Positions 40,289 to 51,314 of a stretch of 64,000 bases of DNA are shown here, piece after piece (the first letter of the stretch is position 1; each line of letters begins with the position of its first letter). The DNA is from an uncultured Pelagibacteraceae bacterium (GTDB lineage Bacteria > Pseudomonadota > Alphaproteobacteria > Pelagibacterales > Pelagibacteraceae): positions 45,664 to 109,663 of the forward strand of contig CACKGK010000004.1 of the NCBI GenBank assembly GCA_902599665.1, given 5' to 3'. Below the pieces are notes generated by a model. That model searched no databases and was not told where the DNA came from. It saw only the letters and a program-made list of their open reading frames with translations. The translations under genes were made by a program, and so were the position numbers.

Positions 40289-41668
40289 ATGAAAAAATGG
40301 AAAGTTAATAGTTGGCGAAATTATCCAGTCAAACACATCCCTGAATATAAGGATGTGGGTGAACTAAATTTAGTTTTAAATAAATTAAAAAATTTTCCTC
40401 CATTAGTATTTGCAGGTGAAACAAGACATCTTAAAGATCAACTAGCTAATGTTGTAGATGGAAAAGCATTTTTGTTGCAAGGTGGAGACTGCGCTGAGAG
40501 TTTTGCAGAGTTTCATCCAGATAATATAAGAGACTATTTTAAATTAATGTTACAGATGTCTCTGGTACTTACATATTCAGCATCCTTACCTGTTGTTAAA
40601 CTTGGAAGAATTGCTGGTCAATTTTCTAAGCCAAGAAGTGCACCAACAGAAAAAATTGGAGATGTAGAACTTCCTAGTTATCTTGGAGATAATATTAATT
40701 CCATAGAATTTACTGAAAAAGGTAGAGCTTATGATCCAAAGAGATTATTTAGAGCTTATTCACAATCTGCTTCAACTTTAAATTTATTAAGAGCATTTTC
40801 AAATGGTGGTTTTGCTGATTTAAAAAATGTTCATATGTGGAATTTAGGTTATATTAAATCTGCAGCTCAAGCTAAAAAATTTAAGGAATTAGAGGATAAA
40901 ATAGCTGATGCCCTAGCTTTCATGGAAGCTTGTGGAATCACATCTGACTTTAATAGAAGGCTATACACTGTTAATTTCTGGACTTCTCATGAAGCTCTAC
41001 ATTTACCATTTGAAGAAGCTATGACTAGGATAGACTCAACCACAGGCGAATACCATGATACTTCAGCACATTTTGTTTGGATAGGTGATAGAACAAGACA
41101 AATTGATGGTGGACATGTTGAATTCTGTAAAGGAATTGAAAACCCAATTGGAATTAAATGTGGACCAACCTCTAAGCCCGAGGAAATTGCTAAAATTTGT
41201 GAATTAATTAACCCTAAAAATGAAAAAGGAAAAATTACTTTAATTTCTAGATTTGGTCATGATCAGGTAGAAAAATATTTACCAAAACTAATTAGAGGAA
41301 TTAAAAAAGAGGGGCTAAACGTGATCTGGTCATGTGATCCAATGCATGGAAATACAATTAAATCAACTACTGGATTTAAAACAAGACCTTTTAATAATGT
41401 TTTAAATGAAGTTAAAAATGTATTTGGTGTTCATCAAAGTGAAGGTTCATACGCTGGTGGTCTTCACATCGAAATGACTGGACAGAATGTGACAGAATGT
41501 ACTGGTGGAGCTCAAAAAATATCAGACACGGATTTATCAAGTAGATATCACACACAATGTGATCCAAGACTAAATGCTAATCAAGCTCTTGAGTTAGCTT
41601 TTTTAATATCAGATGAGATTAAAAAGAATACCTTGTATGCTAAAAACGGTATTAGAGCGGCATCTTAA
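40289..41668 (+). CDS. class II 3-deoxy-7-phosphoheptulonate synthase
   Basis: LLQGGDCAESF; RIAGQFSKPRSAPTE; WSCDPMHGNT. Confidence 0.95.
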   Translation: MKKWKVNSWRNYPVKHIPEYKDVGELNLVLNKLKNFPPLVFAGETRHLKDQLANVVDGKAFLLQGGDCAESFAEFHPDNIRDYFKLMLQMSLVLTYSASLPVVKLGRIAGQFSKPRSAPTEKIGDVELPSYLGDNINSIEFTEKGRAYDPKRLFRAYSQSASTLNLLRAFSNGGFADLKNVHMWNLGYIKSAAQAKKFKELEDKIADALAFMEACGITSDFNRRLYTVNFWTSHEALHLPFEEAMTRIDSTTGEYHDTSAHFVWIGDRTRQIDGGHVEFCKGIENPIGIKCGPTSKPEEIAKICELINPKNEKGKITLISRFGHDQVEKYLPKLIRGIKKEGLNVIWSCDPMHGNTIKSTTGFKTRPFNNVLNEVKNVFGVHQSEGSYAGGLHIEMTGQNVTECTGGAQKISDTDLSSRYHTQCDPRLNANQALELAFLISDEIKKNTLYAKNGIRAAS

Positions 41669-41705
41669 TCATTTAATTTTATAAATTAATTATTATACTT
41701 TAATT

Positions 41706-42443
41706 ATGGAACCGAGCAAAAAAGTCATATTTATTAAAGATTGGATATTGAATTACGTAAATTCAATGCCTAAAAAAGCTGAATCTTTAGTAATAGGAAT
41801 TTCTGGTGGAATAGATTCATCTGTTTCGAGTACGTTGAGTGCAATGACGGGTCTTAAAACAATAGTTTTATCAATGCCTATAAAACAAAAAAGCGCACAA
41901 CATGATTTAAGTTTAAAGCACCAAGAGTGGCTAAAACAAAATTTTAAAAATGTTGAGGGCATTACAGTAGAGCTAGATGACCTTTTTTCTACATTTGAAA
42001 ATACTTTAAAAAATTTTAATAGTTTGCATGGCATGGCAAACTCTAGAGCGAGATTAAGAATGACTACTCTTTATCAAGTTGCTGCAGCAAATAATGGAAT
42101 AGTAGTTGGCACAGGAAATAAAGTTGAAGACTTTGGCGTAGGTTTTTACACAAAGTATGGTGATGGTGGCGTTGATATATCACCAATAGCTGATTGCAAT
42201 AAAACAGAAGTTTGGCAATTAGGAAAAGAATTAAAAATTTTACAAGAGATCATAGATGCGCCCCCAACAGATGGTTTGTGGGACGACGGTAGAACTGATG
42301 AAGGTCAATTGGGTTTAAGTTATAAAGAACTTGAAGAAGCAATGGAAAATGAAAATTCAAAAAATAGAGAAAAATATATCCAAATAAGAAACGCAAATTT
42401 GCATAAAATGGATCCAATTCCTGTTTGCAAGATTCCTAACTAA
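41706..42443 (+). CDS. nadE: ammonia-dependent NAD+ synthase
   Basis: VIGISGGIDSSVSSTL; GTGNKVEDFGVGFYTKYGDGGVDISPIAD. Confidence 0.93.
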   Translation: MEPSKKVIFIKDWILNYVNSMPKKAESLVIGISGGIDSSVSSTLSAMTGLKTIVLSMPIKQKSAQHDLSLKHQEWLKQNFKNVEGITVELDDLFSTFENTLKNFNSLHGMANSRARLRMTTLYQVAAANNGIVVGTGNKVEDFGVGFYTKYGDGGVDISPIADCNKTEVWQLGKELKILQEIIDAPPTDGLWDDGRTDEGQLGLSYKELEEAMENENSKNREKYIQIRNANLHKMDPIPVCKIPN

Positions 42444-42488
42444 TCAAATAGATTCACAAATCTATAATTTAAGTATATTCCTACAATA

Positions 42489-43850
42489 ATGAATAAAGAT
42501 ATTTTTTTAACAAATAGCTACGGTGGAAAAAAAGAAAAATTCCTACCAATTGATGAAAATAATATCAAAATGTATGTTTGTGGCCCAACTGTTTACGATG
42601 ATCCACATATAGGGAATGCAAGGCCATTAGTTATATTTGATTTACTTTTTAAAGTCCTTAAGTGTAAATATGGAAATGATAAAGTTACATATGTAAGAAA
42701 TATTACAGATATTGACGATAAAATAATTCAGTCTGCAAAAGATAATAAAATTTCAATCAAAGATTTGACCACTAAAATAAATAATAATTTTCAAGAAGAT
42801 TGTAATTATCTTATTTGTGAAAAACCAAGCTTTCAACCTAAAGCAACTGAAAATATTAAAGAGATGATAGAGATGATTAGTATTTTAGTTGAAAAAGGTT
42901 TTGCATATGAAAGCAAGAACCATATCTACTTCGAGGTAAATAAATTTAAAGATTATGGAAAATTATCGAATAAAAAGATAGATGATTTAATATCTGGATC
43001 TAGAGTAGAGGTATCAAGTAATAAAAAAAACGCTGAAGATTTTGTATTATGGAAACCCTCAAATGATGACGAGCCTAGCTGGGCATCACCCTGGGGTAAG
43101 GGCAGACCTGGTTGGCATTTAGAATGTTCATCAATGTCAAAAAAATATCTTGGTGATAAATTTGATATTCATGGTGGTGGTAGAGATTTATTATTTCCAC
43201 ACCACGAGAATGAAATTGCACAATCATGTTGTGCCAATGGAACGGATGTTTTCTCTAATTACTGGGTTCACAATGGATTTATTACGCAATCAAATGAAAA
43301 AATGTCTAAATCGCAAGGCAATATTTTAAAAATAAGTAGTTTTAAAGAGAATGTTAATGGTCAAGCTTTAAGATTGGCTTTAATCAGTACACATTACAGA
43401 CAGCCACTAGATTGGAGTGATAAACTTTTAGAAGAAAGTAAAAGAACAATTGATAAATGGTACAATGGCTACATTGAATTAGATAAACCAAAATTAATTT
43501 CTGATGATGATCTACATCCTTTGTATGATGATTTAAATACGCCTAAGTATATAGCTAATCTTCATAAACTTTATGAAAAATCACAATCAGGAAATTTAGA
43601 AGATAAAAAAGTATTTGTATCTGCATGTAACTTCGTAGGACTACTTACTGAAACAAGAGAGGAATGGAATAATTTTAAAAAAAATAAATCGCCCTTAAGC
43701 AATGAGTTAATTGAAATAAAAATTAAAGAGCGAAATAAGGCTAGAGACAACAAAAATTACGAATTAGCTGACAAAATCCGTAATGAGCTTTTGGAAAAAG
43801 GAGTTCAAATAGAAGATAAAGATGGTAAAACCTCGTGGAAATTTAAGTAA
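42489..43850 (+). CDS. cysS: cysteine-tRNA ligase
   Basis: MYVCGPTVYDDPHIGNAR; GWHLECSSMS; EKMSKSQGN. Confidence 0.97.
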   Translation: MNKDIFLTNSYGGKKEKFLPIDENNIKMYVCGPTVYDDPHIGNARPLVIFDLLFKVLKCKYGNDKVTYVRNITDIDDKIIQSAKDNKISIKDLTTKINNNFQEDCNYLICEKPSFQPKATENIKEMIEMISILVEKGFAYESKNHIYFEVNKFKDYGKLSNKKIDDLISGSRVEVSSNKKNAEDFVLWKPSNDDEPSWASPWGKGRPGWHLECSSMSKKYLGDKFDIHGGGRDLLFPHHENEIAQSCCANGTDVFSNYWVHNGFITQSNEKMSKSQGNILKISSFKENVNGQALRLALISTHYRQPLDWSDKLLEESKRTIDKWYNGYIELDKPKLISDDDLHPLYDDLNTPKYIANLHKLYEKSQSGNLEDKKVFVSACNFVGLLTETREEWNNFKKNKSPLSNELIEIKIKERNKARDNKNYELADKIRNELLEKGVQIEDKDGKTSWKFK

Positions 43851-45448
43851 TGCCAGACAAAATATACATATTTGATACCACTTTACGTGATGGTGCTCAG
43901 ACACAAGGTGTTGATTTTTCCTTAGATGATAAAGAAAAAATTTCACTAGCATTAGATAATCTAGGAGTTGACTATATCGAAGGTGGTTGGCCTGGAGCAA
44001 ATCCAACAGATACAGAATTTTTTAATAAAAAGCACAGTTTTAAGAATTCCATATTAACAGCATTTGGTATGACTAAAAAGTCTGATCATAGTGCTGAAAA
44101 TGATCCAATGATATCATCACTAATAAATTCTAAGGCAAATTCAATTTGCTTGTTTGGAAAATCTTGGGATTTTCACGTTGACGTTGCTTTAGGTATTTCA
44201 AAAGAGCAAAATTTAAAAAATATAAGTGAAAGCGCAAAACACATTATTAATTCTGGAAAAGAATTTATGTTTGATGCAGAACATTTCTTTGATGGTTATA
44301 AATCAAATAAAGAATATGCTTTAAATTGTATTAAATCTGCATATGACCAAGGAGCAAGATGGATTATTTTATGTGATACCAATGGTGGAACATTACCACA
44401 TGAAATATCTAAAATAGTTACAGATGTTACAAAACATATCCCTGGCAAAAACTTAGGAATTCACGCACACAACGATACAGAAAATGCAGTTGCTAATTCA
44501 TTGGTTGCAATCCAAGCTGGTGTTAGACAAGTGCAGGGAACTATTAATGGTTTAGGAGAAAGATGTGGTAATGCAAATTTAATGTCATTAATTCCATCTT
44601 TATATTTAAAACACGAATTTTCTAATAATTATGAAATAAATATAAATAAAGAGAATATTAAACATATTACACAATGCTCTAGATTATTAGATGAAATTTT
44701 AAATAGAAAACCAAATAAACATTTGCCTTATGTTGGTGCTGCAGCATTTTCGCACAAGGGTGGAATGCATGTTTCAGCAGTACAAAAAGACCCAAAAACC
44801 TACGAGCACATTGATCCCAGAGATGTTGGGAATACAAGGAATATTGTAGTTTCAGATCAAGCGGGACAATCTAATATTTTATCTAGATTAGAAACTATAG
44901 GAATTGATATAAAAAAAAATGATCCAAAAATTAAACAACTCTTAGAAGAAGTTAAAGGAAGAGAATTTATTGGTTATAGTTATGATGGTGCAGATGCTTC
45001 TTTTGAATTATTGGCTAGAAGAATAGTAGGTGAAATTCCAAGATATTTAATAATTAAAGCTTACGATGTTTCTGTTAAGAAAAACTCATCTGGAGAAATT
45101 GTTTCGTCAGCAAAAGCAGAGTTAGAAGTTGATGGTGAAACAATTATTTGTGAAGGTGAAGGTAATGGCCCAGTTAATGCACTAGATAACGCTATCAGAA
45201 ATAACATAAACAAAATTTCTAAATATTCTGATTATCTTAAAGATTTAAGATTAGTTGATTATAAAGTAAGAATATTAAATACTGGAACAGAAGCTGTAAC
45301 TAGAGTTTCAATTGAAAGTACAGACTCCCAAGGGAAGAATTGGTTTACAATAGGTGTATCACCAAATATTATTGATGCTTCATTTAAAGCATTAATAGAT
45401 AGTCTTGATTATAAGTTATTTAAAGATAATGCACCAGCAAGTGCTTAA
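43850..45448 (+). CDS. cimA: citramalate synthase
   Basis: IFDTTLRDGAQTQGVDFSLDDK; GIHAHNDTENAVANSLVA; GLGERCGNANL. Confidence 0.93.
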   Translation: MPDKIYIFDTTLRDGAQTQGVDFSLDDKEKISLALDNLGVDYIEGGWPGANPTDTEFFNKKHSFKNSILTAFGMTKKSDHSAENDPMISSLINSKANSICLFGKSWDFHVDVALGISKEQNLKNISESAKHIINSGKEFMFDAEHFFDGYKSNKEYALNCIKSAYDQGARWIILCDTNGGTLPHEISKIVTDVTKHIPGKNLGIHAHNDTENAVANSLVAIQAGVRQVQGTINGLGERCGNANLMSLIPSLYLKHEFSNNYEININKENIKHITQCSRLLDEILNRKPNKHLPYVGAAAFSHKGGMHVSAVQKDPKTYEHIDPRDVGNTRNIVVSDQAGQSNILSRLETIGIDIKKNDPKIKQLLEEVKGREFIGYSYDGADASFELLARRIVGEIPRYLIIKAYDVSVKKNSSGEIVSSAKAELEVDGETIICEGEGNGPVNALDNAIRNNINKISKYSDYLKDLRLVDYKVRILNTGTEAVTRVSIESTDSQGKNWFTIGVSPNIIDASFKALIDSLDYKLFKDNAPASA

Positions 45449-46161
45449 TGAGTTTTAATAATATTTCATTTATTCTTCACAAACCTCAGCTATCCGAAAA
45501 TATTGGATTATGCGCAAGAGCTATGAAAAATTTTGGTTTTAAGAATTTATCAGTAATAGATCCAAAGCCAATATTTCCAAATGATAAAATTATAGCAACT
45601 TCTGTTGGTGCTAAAGATATAATAAAACAAACTAAAGTTTTTACAAACTTAGAAAAATCATTAACTAAGACTGATATTTTAATTGCAACCTCAGCAAGGT
45701 TTAGAAATAAAAATGTCAAGCATATTACTTTAGATGAGTTAAAAAAAATAAACTTTACAAAAAAAGTAAGTTTTTTATTTGGTTCAGAGGCTTCTGGACT
45801 AACAAATAATGAAGTCAGTTATTCTGATTATACTTTACAAATTCCAAGTAATAGTAAATTTAGATCATTAAATTTATCACATAGTCTAGTTATTGTAGCC
45901 CAAACAGTTTCATACTTAATCAGAATTAATAAAGTCAATTTTCAAAAGTCAAAAAAAATACAAACTGCCACCAAGAAGGAAATATCAAGCATGATGAACT
46001 TCTGTCTATCTACGTTAGAAAACCAAAATTTTTTTAAACAAAAGGCCAAAAAACCTATTATGGTTGAAAATTTAAGAAGCATTTTTTATAAAATGGAACT
46101 TTCAAAAAAAGAAATACGCATTTTATCAAGCGTATTTGCTGGTCTAAGTAAAAAACCTTGA
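45448..46161 (+). CDS. RNA methyltransferase (TrmJ/TrmH family)
   Basis: LSENIGLCARAMKNFGF; FLFGSEASGLTNNE; SLNLSHSLVIVAQ. Confidence 0.9.
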   Translation: MSFNNISFILHKPQLSENIGLCARAMKNFGFKNLSVIDPKPIFPNDKIIATSVGAKDIIKQTKVFTNLEKSLTKTDILIATSARFRNKNVKHITLDELKKINFTKKVSFLFGSEASGLTNNEVSYSDYTLQIPSNSKFRSLNLSHSLVIVAQTVSYLIRINKVNFQKSKKIQTATKKEISSMMNFCLSTLENQNFFKQKAKKPIMVENLRSIFYKMELSKKEIRILSSVFAGLSKKP

Positions 46162-46204
46162 TTGACAAATATAATTTGATGTCTATAAAGCCCCTAACCA
46201 CAAT

Positions 46205-46822
46205 ATGACAAAACGTTTAAACTCAAAACATAAAGTAGATAGAAGACTTAAAGTGAATTTATGGGGTAGACCCAAAAGTCCTTTTAATACGAGGGCATAT
46301 CCCCCAGGACAACATGGACAAACAAAATCTTCTAAACCATCAGATTACGGTATTCAGCTTCAAGCTAAACAAAAACTTAAATGTTATTATGGCAATATGA
46401 ATGAAAGACAATTTCGAAATATGTATAAGAAGGCCATTATGAAAAAAGGTGATACGGCAGAAAATTTAATTGGTTTGCTTGAGAGAAGGTTAGATGCAGT
46501 AATTTATAGATCAAAATTATCAAATACTATTTTTTCATCTAGACAATTAATTAACCATGGACACGTTAGAGTTAATGGAAAAAAAGTTAATATTTCTAGC
46601 TATCAAGTAAGAGAAGAAGATACAATTGAAATAAGAGACAAATCAAAACAATTAGCTTTGATAGATATTGCTCTTGCTAACAAAGAAAGAGAAGTTCCTG
46701 AGTATTTACAACTAGATGAAAAAAATAAAAAAGTTAAATTTGTAAGAATTCCGAAATTTGAGGAGGTTCCTTACCCTGTTGTAATGGAACCTAATCTTGT
46801 AATTGAATATTACTCTAGATAA
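46205..46822 (+). CDS. rpsD: 30S ribosomal protein S4
   Basis: PPGQHGQTKSSKPSDYGIQLQAKQKLK; RLDAVIYRSKLSNTIFSSRQLINHGHVRVNGKKVNI. Confidence 0.97.
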   Translation: MTKRLNSKHKVDRRLKVNLWGRPKSPFNTRAYPPGQHGQTKSSKPSDYGIQLQAKQKLKCYYGNMNERQFRNMYKKAIMKKGDTAENLIGLLERRLDAVIYRSKLSNTIFSSRQLINHGHVRVNGKKVNISSYQVREEDTIEIRDKSKQLALIDIALANKEREVPEYLQLDEKNKKVKFVRIPKFEEVPYPVVMEPNLVIEYYSR

Positions 46823-46840
46823 TTATTTTTAAGCTTATTA

Positions 46841-47185
46841 TTACTCTTGGCTTTTCTTTTTAAATTCTATTCCATTTTCTTCAAGCAGTTTTGTTAACTC
46901 TCCACTTTCGTACATTTCTTTAACTATATCACAACCACCAATGAATTCATTTTTTACATATAGCTGTGGGATTGTAGGCCAGTCACTATAAACTTTAATA
47001 CCTTCTCTAAGACTTTGATCTGCTAAAACATTTACACCCTTAAAATTTACTTCAAGCATTTTTAGAATGTTTGTAACAGCCATAGAAAATCCACACTGAG
47101 GAGCGTCTGGTGTCCCTTTCATGAATAAGCATACTTCGTTACTTTTAATTTCATTATTAATTAGTTCATTAGTTTGATCATCCAT
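46841..47185 (-). CDS. monothiol glutaredoxin (Grx4 family)
   Basis: FMKGTPDAPQCGFSMAV; WPTIPQLYVKNEFIGGCDI; SD AAGGAG. Confidence 0.95.
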   Translation of the reverse strand: MDDQTNELINNEIKSNEVCLFMKGTPDAPQCGFSMAVTNILKMLEVNFKGVNVLADQSLREGIKVYSDWPTIPQLYVKNEFIGGCDIVKEMYESGELTKLLEENGIEFKKKSQE

Positions 47186-47416
47186 CTAGTTCTCCTTAGT
47201 TTTAACTGCTAGAGCATGTAATTCGTTGCCCATTTTTCCTTTAAGTGAATTATATACCATTTTGTGTTGTTGAATTTTACTTTTTCCTGCAAATTGCGAC
47301 GAAATTACTGTGGCAGAGTAATGATTACCATCTCCTGCGAGATCTTGAATTTCTATTTTAGCATCTGGTAATGCTTCTTTTATTAAGCTTTCAATTTCTT
47401 TTAAATCCATTGCCAT
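47186..47416 (-). CDS. BolA-family protein
   Basis: IESLIKEALPDAKIEIQDLAGDGNHYSATVIS; ATG at 47416 forms a TAATG overlap with the purL stop. Confidence 0.9.
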   Translation of the reverse strand: MAMDLKEIESLIKEALPDAKIEIQDLAGDGNHYSATVISSQFAGKSKIQQHKMVYNSLKGKMGNELHALAVKTKEN

Positions 47417-49611
47417 TAGTTGACCATATATTCCTTTAGCCATTTTTTATAGCCTTCTTTGATTTCGTCAATTGATAATTTTATATCATTTTCTAATGTA
47501 ATTTTATCACCTTCCACTAAACCTAATTTATCGAAATGAATGGAGTCCTTTTTAAGTATATTTTCCACATTTTCTAAATTTTCTGGTTTAATTTCAATTA
47601 TATATCTTCCTTGATCTTCACCAAAAAAATACTCAAATTTATTTACCAAGCCCTCTAATGGAAATAATTTAACGCCCTTACCACTCTTTATACCCATTTT
47701 AGATATAGCTGTTAAAATTCCTCCTAAAGATACGTCATGACAGGTTTCTATTAAATTTTTATTTTTCAAATTCAAAATACTATTTCCATTTTGTTTTTCG
47801 TTAAACAAGTTAACTTCTGGTGGAGGACCATTAAATTCAGATAATATATTTCTTGCAAATATTGATTGATCTAAATGTCCTTCAGTTTTTCCAATCACTA
47901 AAAGATAATTGCCGTCATTCTTTAATTCCATTGTCATCATTTTTTTATAATCAGATAATAGTCCTATGCCTCCAATTGAAGGTGTGGGTTTAATTCCTTT
48001 ATCTTTTGTTTCATTATAAAAAGAGACGTTTCCTGAAACTACTGGGTAATTTAAATATTTAGAAGCTTCTGTAATCCCCTGAACACACTCAACAAATTCA
48101 CCCATATTTTTCTCTTTTTCTGGATTGCCAAAATTAAGGCAGTTTGTAATTGCTATTGGTTTTGCACCTACAGAAATCATATTTCTCCAGCTTTCACAAA
48201 CCACTTGTTTACCACCTGTTAGTGGATGTGCATGACAATAATTAGCAGAAGAGTCTACAGATGCTGCAATAGCTTTATTTGTGCCATGAACTCTTACAAC
48301 ACCAGCATTCCCTCCGGGTTTTTGTATGGTATCAGCCATAACTGTATGATCATATTGATCCCAGATCCATTCTTTATCTGCAATATTTGGATCAATTAAA
48401 ATTTTTTTTAAACAATCACCAAGTTTTAAAGGTTTAAATTGATCCTTTGAAAAATTATTTTTTTTTGGAAGTTTTGCTTTTACCCATTTTCGATCATAAA
48501 TAGGTGCATTGTCTGCTAAAAAATCAATTGGAATTTCAGCAACTTTTTCATTGTTGAAAAATAACTCTATATTTTTACTGTTTGTTGTCTTTCCAATAAT
48601 TGCAAAGTCTAAATTCCATTTATCAAATATTTTTTTTGCCTCATTTTCTTTTCCTTCCTCTAAAACAATTAGCATTCTCTCTTGGCTTTCTGAAAGCATT
48701 ATCTCATAAGGTGACATATTTTCTTCTCTACAAGGAACTTTTGTTAAATCTATTTCAATACCTAAATCACCTTTAGATGCCATCTCAATACTAGAAGATG
48801 TTAAACCAGCAGCACCCATGTCTTGAATTGATATTATTGATTTACCAGCCATAAGTTCAAGGCAGGCTTCTAAAAGAAGCTTTTCTGTAAATGGATCACC
48901 AACTTGAACGGTAGGTTTTTTTTCTTCTATTTTGTCATCAAAAATAGCTGACGCCATACTTGCACCATGTATCCCATCTCTTCCTGTCTTTGAGCCAACA
49001 TAAATTACTGGTTTGTTAATTCCTGCAGCTTTTGAATAAAAAATTTTATTTTTATTTACCAAACCTAATGTCATTGCATTTACTAAAATATTTCCATTAT
49101 AAGATTCATCAAAACAAGTTTGACCAGCAATTGTTGGAACCCCAATACAGTTACCATACCCACCAATGCCTTTAACGACTCCTCTTAATAGATTTCTTGT
49201 TTTTTCATGGTCTGGAGAGCCAAAATGAATAGAATTTAGATTAGCAATAGGTCTGGCGCCCATAGTGAATACATCTCTCATTATTCCACCAACACCTGTT
49301 GCTGCTCCTTGATAGGGCTCAATAAATGAAGGATGGTTATGACTTTCTATTTTAAATACAATTGCATCATCATCTTCAATATCAACAACTCCAGCATTTT
49401 CACCAGGACCTTGAATAACTTGATCACCTCTGGTATGTAATTTTTTTAAATGTTTTCTGGATGATTTATAAGAACAATGTTCATTCCACATTGCTGAAAA
49501 AACACCTAATTCAGTAATATTTGGCGTTCTCTTTAAAAGTTCACAAATTTTCTTATATTCATCACTTTTTAATCCGTGTTCAACTGCTATTTTCTCATTA
49601 ACTTCACTCAT
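47416..49611 (-). CDS. purL: phosphoribosylformylglycinamidine synthase subunit PurL
   Basis: [41 protein letters not shown]. Confidence 0.97.
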   Translation of the reverse strand: MSEVNEKIAVEHGLKSDEYKKICELLKRTPNITELGVFSAMWNEHCSYKSSRKHLKKLHTRGDQVIQGPGENAGVVDIEDDDAIVFKIESHNHPSFIEPYQGAATGVGGIMRDVFTMGARPIANLNSIHFGSPDHEKTRNLLRGVVKGIGGYGNCIGVPTIAGQTCFDESYNGNILVNAMTLGLVNKNKIFYSKAAGINKPVIYVGSKTGRDGIHGASMASAIFDDKIEEKKPTVQVGDPFTEKLLLEACLELMAGKSIISIQDMGAAGLTSSSIEMASKGDLGIEIDLTKVPCREENMSPYEIMLSESQERMLIVLEEGKENEAKKIFDKWNLDFAIIGKTTNSKNIELFFNNEKVAEIPIDFLADNAPIYDRKWVKAKLPKKNNFSKDQFKPLKLGDCLKKILIDPNIADKEWIWDQYDHTVMADTIQKPGGNAGVVRVHGTNKAIAASVDSSANYCHAHPLTGGKQVVCESWRNMISVGAKPIAITNCLNFGNPEKEKNMGEFVECVQGITEASKYLNYPVVSGNVSFYNETKDKGIKPTPSIGGIGLLSDYKKMMTMELKNDGNYLLVIGKTEGHLDQSIFARNILSEFNGPPPEVNLFNEKQNGNSILNLKNKNLIETCHDVSLGGILTAISKMGIKSGKGVKLFPLEGLVNKFEYFFGEDQGRYIIEIKPENLENVENILKKDSIHFDKLGLVEGDKITLENDIKLSIDEIKEGYKKWLKEYMVN

Positions 49612-50321
49612 TATAAACTTTCAATTAAAGTTTTAAAAAATATTGATCCATCCTCACCAGATAGAAATGGATCTATCATTCTTTCTGGATGAGGCATCAT
49701 ACCTAAAATATTTTTGTCTTTATTAAATATACCAGCTATATTCTTTAAAGCTCCGTTTGGATTATTTTTTTCATCTTCAATTCCTTTGTGATCACAATAG
49801 GTAACAGCAATTTGACCATTATCTTCGATGGATTTTAACTCATTGCTTGAACAAAAATAATTTCCTTCATTATGTGCAATATGAAGCTCTAAAACTTCTT
49901 TTTTAATTTTTTTAAAATATTTATTTTCTTTATTTTTAATTTTAACAAAAACATTTTTACAGATAAAATTTAAATATTTATTTTGCTGAAGTATACCTGG
50001 TAATAAACCTGTTTCAGTTAATATTTGAAATCCATTACAAATTCCAAGAACTAGTCCACCTGAGTTTGCAAAATCAATTACAGATTTGATTATTTTTGAT
50101 TTTCCAGCAATGCTTCCACATCTAAGGTAATCGCCATAAGAAAAACCACCTGGCAAAACAATAAGATCACTTTTAGGTATTTCAGCATCATTGTGCCAAA
50201 CCATTTGATTTTTAAAACCAAATTTTCTTAGAGCCACATCCATATCTCTATCACAATTTGAACCAGGAAATATAATTACAGATGATTTCATTAAGTAGTT
50301 ACAAGATTTTAAAATCCTCAA
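49611..50321 (-). CDS. purQ: phosphoribosylformylglycinamidine synthase subunit PurQ
   Basis: [37 protein letters not shown]. Confidence 0.96.
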   Translation of the reverse strand: MRILKSCNYLMKSSVIIFPGSNCDRDMDVALRKFGFKNQMVWHNDAEIPKSDLIVLPGGFSYGDYLRCGSIAGKSKIIKSVIDFANSGGLVLGICNGFQILTETGLLPGILQQNKYLNFICKNVFVKIKNKENKYFKKIKKEVLELHIAHNEGNYFCSSNELKSIEDNGQIAVTYCDHKGIEDEKNNPNGALKNIAGIFNKDKNILGMMPHPERMIDPFLSGEDGSIFFKTLIESL

Positions 50322-50532
50322 TAACTAGATTTGCTAAAAGTTTTTTACACATTTCTTCTACTTGAGATTTTGCTTTACTCTCATTATTTTCGTTTACCTC
50401 AATTTCAAAATACTTTCCTTGTCTAACTTCCGAAACATTATCAAAAGTCATCCCATTTAATGTTTGCTGTATAGCTTTACCTTGTGGATCAAGTACACCG
50501 TTTTTTAAAGTGACTATTACTTTTACTTTCAT
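50299..50532 (-). CDS. purS: phosphoribosylformylglycinamidine synthase subunit PurS
   Basis: VIVTLKNGVLDPQGKAIQQTL; between purC and purQ. Confidence 0.94.
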   Translation of the reverse strand: MKVKVIVTLKNGVLDPQGKAIQQTLNGMTFDNVSEVRQGKYFEIEVNENNESKAKSQVEEMCKKLLANLVIEDFKIL

Positions 50533-51314
50533 TTTTTTTTAATTTTTACAGCTTTTGGTTTAGGATAAGTTAATGGTCTTATGTTTGATTGTTCGTGTAA
50601 TATGTTTAATCTAACAGCTACTTCTTGATAAGCTTCTACTAAGTTGCCTAAGTTATTTCTAAATCTGTCTTTATCTAGTTTTTTATCCGTACGTATGTCC
50701 CAAAGTCGGCAAGTGTCGGGGCTAATTTCGTCAGCAAGCAAGATTTCTCTTTTGTTATCACTTTCACTTCTTCCAAATTCAACTTTAAAATCTACTAACT
50801 TAATTCCAACGCCTCTAAACATGCCTTGAAGAAAATCATTTATTCTTCTTACTTCTTCATAAATAAAATCTAATTCGAAAACATCCATCCATTTAAATGC
50901 TAAAATATGTTCTCTGCTTACTAATGGATCTCCTAAATCATCATTCTTTAAGCAATATTCAACTAATGGATAATCCAATACCGTTCCATCTTCTATTCCC
51001 AATCTTTTCGTTAAAGAACCTGTAGCAACATTTCTTACAATAAATTCAATTGGAATTACTTCTACCAACTTTACAAGCTGTTCTCTCATATTAAGTCTTT
51101 TTACTAAGTGATTTTTTATTCCAACATTACTTAATTGAGTAAGAATATGTTCTGAAATTCTATTGTTTAAAATTCCTTTCCCTTCAATTATATCTTTTTT
51201 TTGATTGTTGAAAGCTGTTGCATCATCTTTAAAGTGTTGTATTACTAAATTCTTGTCATTAGTTGCATAAATTATTTTTGCTTTACCTTCATATAATTTT
51301 TTACCTTTTTTCAT
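50529..51314 (-). CDS. purC: SAICAR synthetase
   Basis: LYEGKAKIIYATND; FIVRNVATGSLTKRLGIEDG; DEISPDTCRLWD. Confidence 0.97.
   Translation of the reverse strand: MKKGKKLYEGKAKIIYATNDKNLVIQHFKDDATAFNNQKKDIIEGKGILNNRISEHILTQLSNVGIKNHLVKRLNMREQLVKLVEVIPIEFIVRNVATGSLTKRLGIEDGTVLDYPLVEYCLKNDDLGDPLVSREHILAFKWMDVFELDFIYEEVRRINDFLQGMFRGVGIKLVDFKVEFGRSESDNKREILLADEISPDTCRLWDIRTDKKLDKDRFRNNLGNLVEAYQEVAVRLNILHEQSNIRPLTYPKPKAVKIKKK

Noticed and set aside
42444-42475. ATAGATT-CACA-AATCTAT inverted repeat after nadE
   Set aside because: Short AT-only stem without a following U-tract; expected by chance in this composition.
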